Origin: a virus
Direction: 5' to 3' (one strand)
Virus record (IMG/VR): IMGVR_UViG_3300018063_000012
Location: 37,318 to 101,317 of that record
DNA length: 64,000 bases
The notes under the pieces are model-generated. The model had not been told where the DNA came from. It was given only the letters and a program-made list of their open reading frames with translations, and made no database searches. Position 1 is the first letter of the stretch. Every line of letters begins with the position of its first letter. A program made the position numbers and the translations under genes. Shown piece after piece: positions 50,009 through 58,917 of the stretch.

Positions 50009-50328
50009 AGACACAAACAAAAGGAAAAACCAAGAAAACTAAATCAACGACTTTCGGTATAAAGACGATTGTGAATCATATAGCTGATAGATTTCATCAA
50101 ACTAAGTTAGTCGCTAACCGACTGGTTCAGGATGTAATTCAGCTGATGTTCGAGACTACGATTGAAGACGGTAGGTTGAGACTCCCTAATGGCTACGGGA
50201 CTTTGAAGGTAAAGAAGTTAAAAGCCCGCGTTGCGCGTAACCCCCAGACGGGCGAGTCTGTGAACGTTCCCGCCAAGACGAAGATTGTCTTCCGTCAGGG
50301 CAAGACACTTAAAACGCTCCTGTCCTAA
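50005..50328 (+). CDS. HU/IHF-like DNA-binding protein
   Basis: 107 residues: a basic 20-residue N-terminal extension, then IVNHIADRFHQTKLVANRLV and LRLPNGYGTLKVKKLKARVARNPQTGE, the beta-arm region of HU (NP-TGE at the tip), and VFRQGKTLKTLL. DNA bending may serve replication, packaging or the sigma-54-like promoters, which often need IHF-type loops. Confidence 0.85.
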   Translation: MKTQTKGKTKKTKSTTFGIKTIVNHIADRFHQTKLVANRLVQDVIQLMFETTIEDGRLRLPNGYGTLKVKKLKARVARNPQTGESVNVPAKTKIVFRQGKTLKTLLS

Positions 50329-50362
50329 TCGACAAGAGCAACTAAAACAGGAGAGATGATAG

Positions 50363-51058
50363 ATGCCTACGATAGGTTGGGATGATGAAACAGTCCGCTT
50401 GACCGATACTACCTTCTTTAAGGGTGAACTCGGACCGCAGAAGCGGATTTATGTAGCTGGATTTGAGAACTTGACTATGGAGCGCGTCCACTACTTCGAA
50501 GATTTACGGCAATACGTGAAGTGTAATTCCACTTATGAATTGCAGGATGACTCCAAGGGTGGTAAGAAGTGGGTGAAGACTAGGAAAAGCCTTTGCTGTG
50601 AAGTGAACGCCCCAGCCGCACGGTTCGCAACGGTAGTGGCTGTTTATGATGTCAACAAGAAGGGTGAATTGCGGTCGAAGGATTTTGAGTTACAGATTTG
50701 GCTGTTCTCCGGTGCCAAGTTCGGCCAACTTAAAACTCTGAATAAAGAGTTTCCTTTCAAAGACCACGATTTGCTCATTACTTGCACAGACGAAGATTTC
50801 CAGAAGCTGACTATTATGCCATCAAAGGATTCCCTGATTGCGAAGGATCCAAAGTGGTCCGCCGAGGTGACTGAAGCTTTGGACGAGTATCCGCACACCC
50901 TGGAACTGGAGAAGTTTCTGGGGAAGGCTGTGTCTGAAGAAGACTTGCAGTTGTCGCTTGGTAAGGTTGAGCCCGGTCCGGAGACTAAGTCAGAAGAAAA
51001 TGACTTGGATACTGTGATGAGTAAGATTACTAAATCAGGAACGCCAACAGCTAGTTAA
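50363..51058 (+). CDS. probable single-stranded DNA-binding protein
   Basis: 231 residues. A central beta region (RFATVVAVYDVNKKGELRSKD, LQIWLFSGAKFGQLKTL) looks like an OB fold, with the C-terminus very acidic, as in SSB tails that recruit partners (GPETKSEENDLDTV). Strong ribosome site ACAGGAGAGATGATAG and GC-rich codons suggest abundance. Between HU-like and membrane genes in the replication segment. Fold assignment is provisional. Confidence 0.5.
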   Translation: MPTIGWDDETVRLTDTTFFKGELGPQKRIYVAGFENLTMERVHYFEDLRQYVKCNSTYELQDDSKGGKKWVKTRKSLCCEVNAPAARFATVVAVYDVNKKGELRSKDFELQIWLFSGAKFGQLKTLNKEFPFKDHDLLITCTDEDFQKLTIMPSKDSLIAKDPKWSAEVTEALDEYPHTLELEKFLGKAVSEEDLQLSLGKVEPGPETKSEENDLDTVMSKITKSGTPTAS

Positions 51059-51059
51059 T

Positions 51060-51650
51060 ATGAGATACCACCGAATGAGCGATACTGACTATCGGAAATT
51101 CATCCGGAATGCACTTGTGATGTCTTTGGGAATCATGATCTTAACGATTCTATTGGGCATAGGAGTGGCAGACGGACAAGTCATTAAAAGATATCAGGGT
51201 TCGCATAGAAGTGGTCAGATAGACAAGTTACTAAAGGAGTCCAGACGATTCATCGTGCCTTATGAATTGAGTAGAGATATGTGGTCTGAAACGTGGGATG
51301 TGGACTCGGTGCCAACCCACGTTTTTGTACTTTACTCTGTATGGGATGACTCTACGGCAGATGCGCGACTTGTAGATTCCTCTGGAGAACAGGACTCTGC
51401 CCGGGTTGCAAAAGCGATTACTACATATATGGTTGGCTTGCAAAACGTAGTCCAGCGGTTTATTCAGAACTATAAAGATACGACTGAATTCAAATATTTC
51501 GCCGTGGAGATTGGATGGGCATCTGGTTATAGCCGATTCAATTTTCATATACTTGAATTCGGATACTATAAAAGTTGCCAGTGTATATTTACTACTTGGG
51601 ATGATGTTATGGAGTTTAATAACATCATCTTCATCGGGCAAACAAACTAA
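51060..51650 (+). CDS. signal-anchored extracytoplasmic protein
   Basis: 196 residues. One hydrophobic segment at about 18-38 (ALVMSLGIMILTILLGIGVA), with VADGQ as a possible signal peptidase site, then a soluble mixed domain (THVFVLYSVWDDSTADARL, YFAVEIGWASGYSRFNFHIL). No family recognised. Faces the periplasm or outside. Confidence 0.5.
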   Translation: MRYHRMSDTDYRKFIRNALVMSLGIMILTILLGIGVADGQVIKRYQGSHRSGQIDKLLKESRRFIVPYELSRDMWSETWDVDSVPTHVFVLYSVWDDSTADARLVDSSGEQDSARVAKAITTYMVGLQNVVQRFIQNYKDTTEFKYFAVEIGWASGYSRFNFHILEFGYYKSCQCIFTTWDDVMEFNNIIFIGQTN

Positions 51651-51661
51651 GGAGATTAAAT

Positions 51662-51922
51662 ATGATGGGATTTTTTCAAGGAGTATTAGGTTTATCAGGA
51701 ACGGTCTGGATTTTGTTGGCGATACTTTTGAACGTCAAAAATCGTCTTAAAGATAGACGACAATTAAGTAAGTCAGAAAAGTATTACTACTATCTGAATC
51801 TAGCTGGCGGAATCGCACTTTTTGGATACTTAATTTCCATTGCTTCCGTAATTTATGCTTTTCTGAATGCGTGCTGGATGGGAGCATCAATTTTGGTACT
51901 GAGAAAGAAAGGCGTACTGTAA
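51662..51922 (+). CDS. two-segment membrane protein, 86 aa
   Basis: GFFQGVLGLSGTVWILLAILL and ALFGYLISIASVIYAFLNACW are two likely membrane spans separated by a basic loop KNRLKDRRQLSKSEKY. No family recognised. Pairs with the anchored protein upstream. Confidence 0.55.
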   Translation: MMGFFQGVLGLSGTVWILLAILLNVKNRLKDRRQLSKSEKYYYYLNLAGGIALFGYLISIASVIYAFLNACWMGASILVLRKKGVL

Positions 51923-51928
51923 ACGACG

Positions 51929-52669
51929 ATGTTGAGTGTCGGTCTGGATTTATCATATCGAAGAACGGGCATATGTGTCAGTTGGCAATTTCCTGAGTGG
52001 CCCGGTCCGTGGCCGAATAACTTTCTTTCCATTACAAACATCCTTAAAACTAATCCGGGATGTGTCTTTGAACGGACATTGGCAATTAAACGCTGGGTCC
52101 GAGAGACTGTTTCACAGCATATCGGGAAACAAGAGGGTGATAACTACGGAGTGATTGTAGTAGAAGGAATAGCCCTAAGCGGTTCAACTGGTGTGATGAT
52201 GTCCGGATTGCAGGTATCAGTAGTTACTGACTTGTATGAGAAGTTTACAGAGATTCCGATACTAATCATTCCACCAACATCACTAAAAATGTATATCGGA
52301 GTTGGAGCAAGGGACGGGAAGAAACCAATCGTGCAAAAGTGTCGTGAAGAAATATGTATACCTACGCTTCCTGATGTCAGACCTATAACGCGGATTACAA
52401 CGGATGAGGCCGACGCCTTCTTTATGTCTAAACTTGGAATAGAGTTTCTTAGGGAGTGCCTAAATGATAGAGGGACGGTTAGTAAGTCTGCATATCATAC
52501 ACTATTTCAGGCAGTCAGAAATAAAAAAGGACAATTAAAAGGACTGGCGTATAGAAATAATGAATATCTGATTATGCCCCGGAAAGTGACAGCACTAACT
52601 GAAAAGATTGAACTGACGATAAGCAAACACCTACAAAAACGTAAAGCACAGATAGAAGGGACGAGATAG
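51929..52669 (+). CDS. RuvC-like Holliday junction resolvase
   Basis: 246 residues. MLSVGLDLSYRRTGICV is the first strand with the catalytic Asp7 of RNase H-fold RuvC proteins; IVVEGIALSGSTGVMMSG gives the second acidic residue (Glu), and ITTDEADAFFMSKLG the C-terminal DEADA acids. Poxvirus- and phage-type RuvC proteins look alike. It resolves branched DNA before packaging. Confidence 0.75.
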   Translation: MLSVGLDLSYRRTGICVSWQFPEWPGPWPNNFLSITNILKTNPGCVFERTLAIKRWVRETVSQHIGKQEGDNYGVIVVEGIALSGSTGVMMSGLQVSVVTDLYEKFTEIPILIIPPTSLKMYIGVGARDGKKPIVQKCREEICIPTLPDVRPITRITTDEADAFFMSKLGIEFLRECLNDRGTVSKSAYHTLFQAVRNKKGQLKGLAYRNNEYLIMPRKVTALTEKIELTISKHLQKRKAQIEGTR

Positions 52670-53395
52670 ATGATTACTTATCCTAAAATTGAGTGTCTAT
52701 ATAATCGGGATAAGACTACTTTTCAAGTAATCCCTACTGAATTGCGGTGCCCAGAATTTGGACTGGTAACGGACTGGCAATATACAGAAAAGATAGACGG
52801 GCAGAATATTCGCATCTGTATCCAAGACGGGGAAATTAGTTATCGCGGACGAACTGATAACGCAGAGTTTAAAGGTAAAGGCGCAGTCTTAATTGAATTC
52901 CTGAAAACACACTTACCAATAACCAAATTCCTCAATGTATTTGACTTTCCTTTGTTTCCGGGATTACAACCGGTGCAACCGGAGATAGTTCTTTTTGGTG
53001 AAGGATATGGACCGGGGATCCAGAAAATTGGCGGACAATATCGAAAAGAAGAACCCTCATTTAGACTGTTTGACGTGAATATAGGCGGTGTCTGGCTGGA
53101 TTGGTCACAAGTAGAAGAGATAGCAACTAAGATCGATATTAAAACAGTACCGGTATTGTGGAATGAGACAGTATTGGTAGGACTTCCTAAAGATGAATGG
53201 GGACTGAAGTATATAATTGGTACTTGCGGCGACCAAGATGAAGATGGGATGAGTAAAGTCGCATATGAAGAGAGCGGTAATTTTATTCAGGCAGAAGGAA
53301 TCATCGCTCGGACTAAGCATATACTACTAAATAAATATGGACAACGTGTAATGTGGAAACTTAAATTTTCTGACTTTAGAGAGGGCAAAAGATGA
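52670..53395 (+). CDS. RNA ligase (Rnl2-like nucleotidyltransferase)
   Basis: 241 residues. QYTEKIDGQNIRI contains the KxDG adenylation motif I, ISYRGRTDNAE motif Ia/III-like, LFGEGYGPGIQ motif III, FIQAEGIIARTK motif IV and RVMWKLKFSDF motif V. It probably seals RNA nicks, for example host-cleaved tRNA. Starts one base after the preceding gene. Confidence 0.75.
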   Translation: MITYPKIECLYNRDKTTFQVIPTELRCPEFGLVTDWQYTEKIDGQNIRICIQDGEISYRGRTDNAEFKGKGAVLIEFLKTHLPITKFLNVFDFPLFPGLQPVQPEIVLFGEGYGPGIQKIGGQYRKEEPSFRLFDVNIGGVWLDWSQVEEIATKIDIKTVPVLWNETVLVGLPKDEWGLKYIIGTCGDQDEDGMSKVAYEESGNFIQAEGIIARTKHILLNKYGQRVMWKLKFSDFREGKR

Positions 53396-53544
53396 AGATA
53401 CCTAATTTTACAGCAGAAGATTTTGAAGTAGGAATCTGGGCGATAGGGGCAGTGTGTATTGGAATTTTGTTTAATTCAATTTGCGCAGGAGTACTTGGAT
53501 TCATAGGACTACGTTACATATGTGTTGTTGTGAGAGGATACTGA
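53392..53544 (+). CDS. membrane microprotein, 50 aa
   Basis: Overlaps the ligase stop (ATGA) and the DeoC start. One membrane segment (WAIGAVCIGILFNSICAGVLG) is followed by a second short hydrophobic stretch. No family recognised; probably translation-coupled. Confidence 0.5.
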   Translation: MKIPNFTAEDFEVGIWAIGAVCIGILFNSICAGVLGFIGLRYICVVVRGY

Positions 53545-54236
53545 TGAAGTATGTGACTAAGTATGTCGATGCAACCTTTTTGAAACCATCAACTGCAGGA
53601 CTAACGGATTTCAAGTCTATTGTGGAACAGAATAAGTTTGCAAGTATAGTGACTTTTCCAATGTATGCACAAGAGTTTGATCCAGCAATAGTTAATTTGA
53701 GTTGCGTGATTGGATATCCATATGGCATAGGAGGCTTCATCGAGAAAGAAGGAGAAGTTATGGTGGCTTCCCAAGCTGGCGCTAATGAGATTGACTTTGT
53801 TTTTAATCCAGCATATATTCAGCATAGAGATAAAGAGAAATTTGACTATGAATTGGATTTGGCATTGACATCAGGATTTAATCTGGTTAAATTTATTATT
53901 GAATGCCGTGTCCTGACTGAAGAGGATGTGAAATGGGTGCTCACGGGATTGGGTCCGAGTGTTAAAGAACAAGGATTACCAGAGAACTATTTACTAAAGA
54001 ATTCGACAGGTATAGATTGGACCGGATTCAAAAGTAATTATGCCGGTCAAACATTTGATGACCTTTTAAATATGGATAGAACTGCAAAAGTAAATGGACT
54101 TGTGTATAAGTTTAAAGCCGCTGGCGGGATTAATAGTCCAATGAGTGCGGTCGATGTGTTATGGCTAGCAAAAGATAATCAGATTGATATTCAGCGTATC
54201 GGAATAAGTCACATTGACGGATTCCGGAGGGAGTAA
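53544..54236 (+). CDS. deoC: deoxyribose-phosphate aldolase
   Basis: 230 residues from ATG 53544. DeoC motifs: KYVDATFLKP, VIGYPYG, NEIDFVFN with Asp84, LLKNSTGIDW with the Schiff-base Lys152, and FKAAGGI with Lys191. Splits 2-deoxyribose-5-phosphate into acetaldehyde and glyceraldehyde-3-phosphate, so deoxynucleoside sugars feed energy metabolism. It is an auxiliary metabolic gene between an RNA ligase and RecA. Confidence 0.9.
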   Translation: MKYVTKYVDATFLKPSTAGLTDFKSIVEQNKFASIVTFPMYAQEFDPAIVNLSCVIGYPYGIGGFIEKEGEVMVASQAGANEIDFVFNPAYIQHRDKEKFDYELDLALTSGFNLVKFIIECRVLTEEDVKWVLTGLGPSVKEQGLPENYLLKNSTGIDWTGFKSNYAGQTFDDLLNMDRTAKVNGLVYKFKAAGGINSPMSAVDVLWLAKDNQIDIQRIGISHIDGFRRE

Positions 54237-54238
54237 AA

Positions 54239-55279
54239 GTGGCGAAACAGACTTTAAATGAAACAATTAAAATGTTACAGAAAGAATATGATTCTATAAT
54301 TCCAGACCTTACCGGGATTACCAAGATATTCCCGCATATTCAATCTGGAAGTCTTGTAGTGGATTTATTGACCGGGATTAACGGATTTCCAATTGGACGT
54401 ATTACCGAGATAGCGGGTGAATTTAGTTCAGGAAAAACTACTCTAGCACTTCATGCCGCCGCAGACATTCAAAAGATGGGACGAGTAGTTGTGTATGCGG
54501 ATTGGGAACAGGCGCTAGATGTGAACTATGCTAAAGCATTAGGGGTGGACTTAACTCCAGTGGAAGAGGGCGGAAAATTTATTTTATTGACACCGGAAAC
54601 TCTTGAAGATGGGTGGGAGGCTTTACATCACTTGCTACAACATAATGAGATTGGATTGGTAGTATTGGACTCCGTATCAGCCATGATGCCTAGAGATATG
54701 TTTAATGAGGATATGGAAGCCAGTCATCGCATAGCCCTGCAAGCATCACTGTTAAACAAGCAATGGATTAAGCTGGTGCAGGAATGTCGGAATATTGACT
54801 GCGTAGCCTTGGTGCTCAATCAGATGAGAACTACTTTTAAGACGACACCGTATGGAACGACCGTCTCAGAAGAATCAACTGGCGGTGTCGCACTTAAATT
54901 CTATTCGTCTATTCGAATCTTCCTCAAGATATCCGGACGGATTAAAGGTTCGGTTTTGAATCAGGTATCACAGATAGAAGAGGAAGGAGTGATTGGCCAG
55001 AAGGTAACGGCTACCTTTCGTAAGAATAAGATGGGGAACCCACTTCGCGCCGGTCAATTCTTTGTGAGATATGGCACGGGTGCAGATAATATTTACTCAC
55101 TGATGACTGTAGCGATTGAGAAGGACTTGATTAAACAGACTGGAGCATATTTTATTGTGCCCGGTATGGAGAAGAAAGTGCAGGGAATGGAACAGTTGAG
55201 AGCATATCTGGAAACTAATAAGGAACTATGTCAGTCATTGGCGACTGAGATAGGATGGGATACTAAATATTTCAAATGA
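54239..55279 (+). CDS. RecA/UvsX-like recombinase
   Basis: 346 residues from GTG. Walker A GEFSSGKT at 60-67, VVYADWEQALD near 86, LVVLDSVSAMMPRD as Walker B, QWIKLVQECRNIDCVALVLNQMRTT covering loop L1 and the Asn motif, GGVALKFYSSIRI near L2. It makes presynaptic filaments for recombination-dependent replication. It overlaps the SbcC-like gene by four bases. Confidence 0.9.
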   Translation: MAKQTLNETIKMLQKEYDSIIPDLTGITKIFPHIQSGSLVVDLLTGINGFPIGRITEIAGEFSSGKTTLALHAAADIQKMGRVVVYADWEQALDVNYAKALGVDLTPVEEGGKFILLTPETLEDGWEALHHLLQHNEIGLVVLDSVSAMMPRDMFNEDMEASHRIALQASLLNKQWIKLVQECRNIDCVALVLNQMRTTFKTTPYGTTVSEESTGGVALKFYSSIRIFLKISGRIKGSVLNQVSQIEEEGVIGQKVTATFRKNKMGNPLRAGQFFVRYGTGADNIYSLMTVAIEKDLIKQTGAYFIVPGMEKKVQGMEQLRAYLETNKELCQSLATEIGWDTKYFK

Positions 55280-56334
55280 AATATAAATTACATATCGAGA
55301 ACTTCCAGAGTATTAAAGAAACGCTCCTCGAGATAGAGGGGCTGACTATCCTATATTCACCTAAAAGTAACGTTGGGAAAAGTTCCGTAGTCCGGGCATT
55401 ACAGGGCGTACTCTTTGGTAAGTCTTTTCGGGGAATGGTCACTAAGGGGGCGAAAGCTACTAAGGTTATCTTTGGATGGGATGTGGATGATGATAAGCAC
55501 CTGATCGCCTGGAATAAAGGCGATGGGATTAATTCCGTCAAAGTAGATGGGACGATGTTTGATAAACTTGGGCAGAACTATCCTGAAGAGGTGAAGAAGC
55601 TTGGATTTAGACATCCTAATATTGAGGGAATGGAGATTCCACTACAGATACGGGAACAATTTGATAAAGCATTTCCTATGAACCTAACCTCATCTGACTT
55701 GGGAAGAGTCGTGTCGCAGATAGTTGACCTTAGTGAGATGAATGAGACTATTAAGAGAGCATTGGGAGATAAAAGTAAGTTAGCAAGCACCAAAATATTC
55801 ATACTATCTGAACTAGAATCAATGGATAAAAAGTTATCACAATTGGATAAGGTGCCAGACTTGGCGGTTGCCGTTACTCAAATGGCACCAACTGATTTAA
55901 TGGACAAAGAAAATCTTCTGAATAAACTACAAGAACTATATCTGAGATTGAAGATGCTTAAAGAGCAATCAGGTATCATACAGAAGAATATGCCAACGCT
56001 TCCAGTCATAGATAACACTATTATTAAAATTACTAACCTGGAATCAATCAAGAACTTAGCACAGAAATATCAAGTATTAAAACGTGCAGAACAAGCGGCT
56101 AAGCAGATGCCGTCCGTATCAGAACTTTATAAAATGCGGATTAACGTAAGAGATGAACTACAGACAGTAAGCAAACTAATGGAACTAAGAACATATGATA
56201 TTAATAGAGGATTTGTATATGTAGACCAGCACAGGATTGAGACGAAGATAGTAGAATGTGTTAAAGAACGAGAAGCCCTTGGTTATGTGCCCTGTGATGT
56301 ATGCTCGGGAACCGGAGTAATTCAACGAATATGA
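55276..56334 (+). CDS. SbcC/Rad50-like N-terminal half with zinc hook
   Basis: 352 residues. HIENFQSIKETLLEIEGL and SPKSNVGKSSVVRALQGVLFG form the N-lobe Walker A (Pro in place of the first Gly). Then a helical coil to about residue 335 and at the very end CDVCSGTG (340-347), a CxxC zinc hook like that of Rad50. No Walker B or signature. The C-lobe is encoded at 58904, so the ATPase is split. The SbcD partner follows. Confidence 0.8.
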   Translation: MKYKLHIENFQSIKETLLEIEGLTILYSPKSNVGKSSVVRALQGVLFGKSFRGMVTKGAKATKVIFGWDVDDDKHLIAWNKGDGINSVKVDGTMFDKLGQNYPEEVKKLGFRHPNIEGMEIPLQIREQFDKAFPMNLTSSDLGRVVSQIVDLSEMNETIKRALGDKSKLASTKIFILSELESMDKKLSQLDKVPDLAVAVTQMAPTDLMDKENLLNKLQELYLRLKMLKEQSGIIQKNMPTLPVIDNTIIKITNLESIKNLAQKYQVLKRAEQAAKQMPSVSELYKMRINVRDELQTVSKLMELRTYDINRGFVYVDQHRIETKIVECVKEREALGYVPCDVCSGTGVIQRI

Positions 56335-57314
56335 ATCCTAAAATAAAAATTATATTTGTTGGAGACGTGCATCTATCCGAACGCAACCCGTTGGCGAGGA
56401 GAGATGATTATAATGAAGCCATTCTAAAAAAGTTAGAGCAAGTGTATGCACTGGCTTTAGAACAAAAGGTTAGCGCAGTAGTATTCCTTGGAGATATGTT
56501 TCACCTGAAAGCGCCGTCTAAGAACTCTTTTAAATTGGTGAACAGATTAGTTAAATACCTGAGACGCTTTTGGAGAGCTAATATTCCAGTAATACTTTTA
56601 GTAGGAAATCATGACTTAATGTATGGCGATTTAGCATCGATTCCACGACAGCCCATTGGGATATTGCGTGAGATGGACGGGATATTTACTAATCTGCGAC
56701 TCGGGGCCGAAGGAATGGATATAAACCTTACAGGACTTGATTTTTCAAATGAACCAATGGATAAGCAGTTAGAATATATTCAAAGTATTCCCCGCATAGC
56801 TAAATATAACGTCGTGTGCGTGCATACCAATATCGTTAGTGGGGATACTCTGTTTAAAGAAGCGGGGATTAAACTGGACGAGATTACTAATACAAATATT
56901 GACCTGATTGTGAATGGGCATATTCATTTCCCGACTATAATTGGACATAATAAAAGTGATATTATATATGTTCAGCCGGGTGCCATCAGCCGAGGCACAT
57001 TGGATACTGAAAATCTATCACGGGATGTGAATATAGTAATGATTGGATTCGATGAGAATGGGATTAAACATAAAGTGATTAAGTTAGACATCGAACCAGC
57101 CGAAAAGGTATTTGATTTGACTAAACGACGGAGTGAGAAAGAAGTAAGCTCTAAAGTTGAAAGCTTTGTGGAATCACTCAGCCAGTTTGCAAATGTAAAA
57201 GCTACAGGGGATGACTTCATCAGTTTTCTAGCACAGATGGATTTAGATAATAATGTTAAAGAATTGGTGACTGACTATCTTAGTGGTGGGTGTATAAACG
57301 TAGACAGTTTATAA
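56331..57314 (+). CDS. SbcD/Mre11-like nuclease
   Basis: 327 residues from ATG 56331. Metallophosphoesterase motifs FVGDVHL, VFLGDMFH, LVGNHDLMYG, VCVHTN and VNGHIHFPT contain the two-metal ligands; YVQPGAISRG fits SbcD. It trims DNA ends with the Rad50-like halves. ATGA overlap with the N-half. Confidence 0.85.
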   Translation: MNPKIKIIFVGDVHLSERNPLARRDDYNEAILKKLEQVYALALEQKVSAVVFLGDMFHLKAPSKNSFKLVNRLVKYLRRFWRANIPVILLVGNHDLMYGDLASIPRQPIGILREMDGIFTNLRLGAEGMDINLTGLDFSNEPMDKQLEYIQSIPRIAKYNVVCVHTNIVSGDTLFKEAGIKLDEITNTNIDLIVNGHIHFPTIIGHNKSDIIYVQPGAISRGTLDTENLSRDVNIVMIGFDENGIKHKVIKLDIEPAEKVFDLTKRRSEKEVSSKVESFVESLSQFANVKATGDDFISFLAQMDLDNNVKELVTDYLSGGCINVDSL

Positions 57315-57326
57315 AAAGGAGAGAAT

Positions 57327-57608
57327 GTGGCTACGAAGATAGGTCAACTAGAAGTCTGGCAGAATCTGCAAGAGCGAGAGAAAGCTTTGCAGTTAGAACT
57401 TGCCAAAATTGAGGAACGGAAGAGGGTTATAGATGAACAAATTCAATGTGTGAAGACTGAACTAACACAATTGGGAGTGAAACCAGAAGAGTTGGATATT
57501 ACTATCTTCAATCTTGAACAGCAAATTGAACTTGAACTTTCTAATTACGATAAATCTTTGACAGAAATCGAAGAAAAAGTTAAACAGGTAAAAATTACCA
57601 TAGTATAA
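57327..57608 (+). CDS. coiled-coil protein, 93 aa
   Basis: GTG start after AAAGGAGAGAAT. Almost all heptad helix (REKALQLELAKIEERKRVID, QQIELELSNYDKSLTEIEEK). Lies between SbcD and the clamp, so it may be a detached piece of the Rad50-type coil, though it has no CxxC (one Cys only). Confidence 0.55.
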   Translation: MATKIGQLEVWQNLQEREKALQLELAKIEERKRVIDEQIQCVKTELTQLGVKPEELDITIFNLEQQIELELSNYDKSLTEIEEKVKQVKITIV

Positions 57609-57618
57609 GGAGAGGATA

Positions 57619-58917
57619 ATGCTTAAACTAACTGTAGATAGAAAAGATTTGCTCACCATCTGTAAGGCACTGATGGGTGCAACAGAGGAAACCGCAAAGT
57701 ATCCTTTGCACGGGTGCTTCCTGTTTGAAGTGACAGAACCTTCGTTTGTGACCATATATGCATTTAACGGTACTGAATACGGGTCCGGGAAAGTAGCACT
57801 CCTTGGGGAGAGCGAGAATGGTGAATTTGTTGTCAATGCTAAAGTGATGACAGACTATTTGACCGCTGCCGATAAAGCCCAGCAAGTGAGCTTAGAGCTT
57901 GATGTGAATGGTAAATTGATACTTAGATCTAAACGGGGAGATAAGAAAATGAATACTTTTCCGACTAAAGATTTTAAGAAGTTCACTGAAACTCCAGAAT
58001 ATAGCGGAATCGATATAGATGCGTCCCAATTCCTGTGTGCATTAGAACGAGCCGCGGGTTTTGTAATTACAGAAGGAATTACTAACCGGGTGCAAGCGCA
58101 GGTCATCTGCACAGGTAGTAAAATGCGAGCTATGAACTCCAAGGGTATTTATGAAGAGGACGTGGAGAGTGCTGAATTACGTGTGCCAGAACCTAGACTG
58201 CTAACTGTGATTGAATTCCTAAAAGCTGTCGGTCAAGTAACCGTTAATGTCGGTCAGGTGAAAGACCTATATGTACTATCAGTGCCAGAATATGAATTGT
58301 CAATCGTCTACCGTGATACAGTAAGAGGAGACTTTCTGGAAGAATTCGAAAGCCTGCAAAAAGTAGCCGAGACGGGTGTGATAAATGTTGAAATTGACAA
58401 AGCTGAGTTAGAAAAAGCATTTGATATCGTTCGGATTGGTCATTCCGGTGAGGAACGCATTAGTGTAACAGTGGCACCGGCAACTTCCAAGGCCGCCCGT
58501 TTCACACTGTCCATCAAAACCAGCATTTTGGAATCAGAAGAACACGTGATGTGTAACTATACCGGTAGTGAATCACGCACTTGGATCCTTGATATCGATG
58601 CCCTTGAATCTACTTTGAATGCAATTGAGAGTCAGAATGTGAGTTTCAATTTCGGTTCAAAGACCTATAAAGTCTTTGAACAGATGATTGACGGTGCCCG
58701 GTCTAAGGTCATCGTGAATCCGCACTATGAGGCTTTGAAAGCTCGAGTTACGCCAAAGATTGCAACAGAACGGGTGAAGAAGACTAAAACAGATACCACA
58801 CCCAAGAAAGTTAGTGATGAAGAGAAGGCCGCCCGATGGGCCGCCCAGAAAGCAGTTGACGACGCTAAGGGTGAGGAGTTCGAGAACTTTCTAGAAACTA
58901 TGGATGTCAAACAGTAA
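57619..58917 (+). CDS. sliding clamp-like protein (beta-clamp type)
   Basis: 432 residues, longer than bacterial DnaN (about 370). It opens MLKLTVDRKDLLTICKALMGA like DnaN; further strands FVVNAKVMTDYLTA, VSLELDVNGKLILRSKRGDK, and FPTKDFKKF follow the three-domain clamp order. The extra C-terminal 60 residues are charged (TDTTPKKVSDEEKAARWAAQ). It holds the polymerase on DNA; no loader genes are seen here. Strong ribosome site AAGGAGAGGATA. Confidence 0.65.
   Translation: MLKLTVDRKDLLTICKALMGATEETAKYPLHGCFLFEVTEPSFVTIYAFNGTEYGSGKVALLGESENGEFVVNAKVMTDYLTAADKAQQVSLELDVNGKLILRSKRGDKKMNTFPTKDFKKFTETPEYSGIDIDASQFLCALERAAGFVITEGITNRVQAQVICTGSKMRAMNSKGIYEEDVESAELRVPEPRLLTVIEFLKAVGQVTVNVGQVKDLYVLSVPEYELSIVYRDTVRGDFLEEFESLQKVAETGVINVEIDKAELEKAFDIVRIGHSGEERISVTVAPATSKAARFTLSIKTSILESEEHVMCNYTGSESRTWILDIDALESTLNAIESQNVSFNFGSKTYKVFEQMIDGARSKVIVNPHYEALKARVTPKIATERVKKTKTDTTPKKVSDEEKAARWAAQKAVDDAKGEEFENFLETMDVKQ

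Noticed and set aside
57327-57608. Coiled-coil gene as the missing Rad50 middle
   Set aside because: The N-half already reaches the zinc hook and the C-half has its own coil; this gene has one Cys only, so it is kept as an unknown coiled coil.
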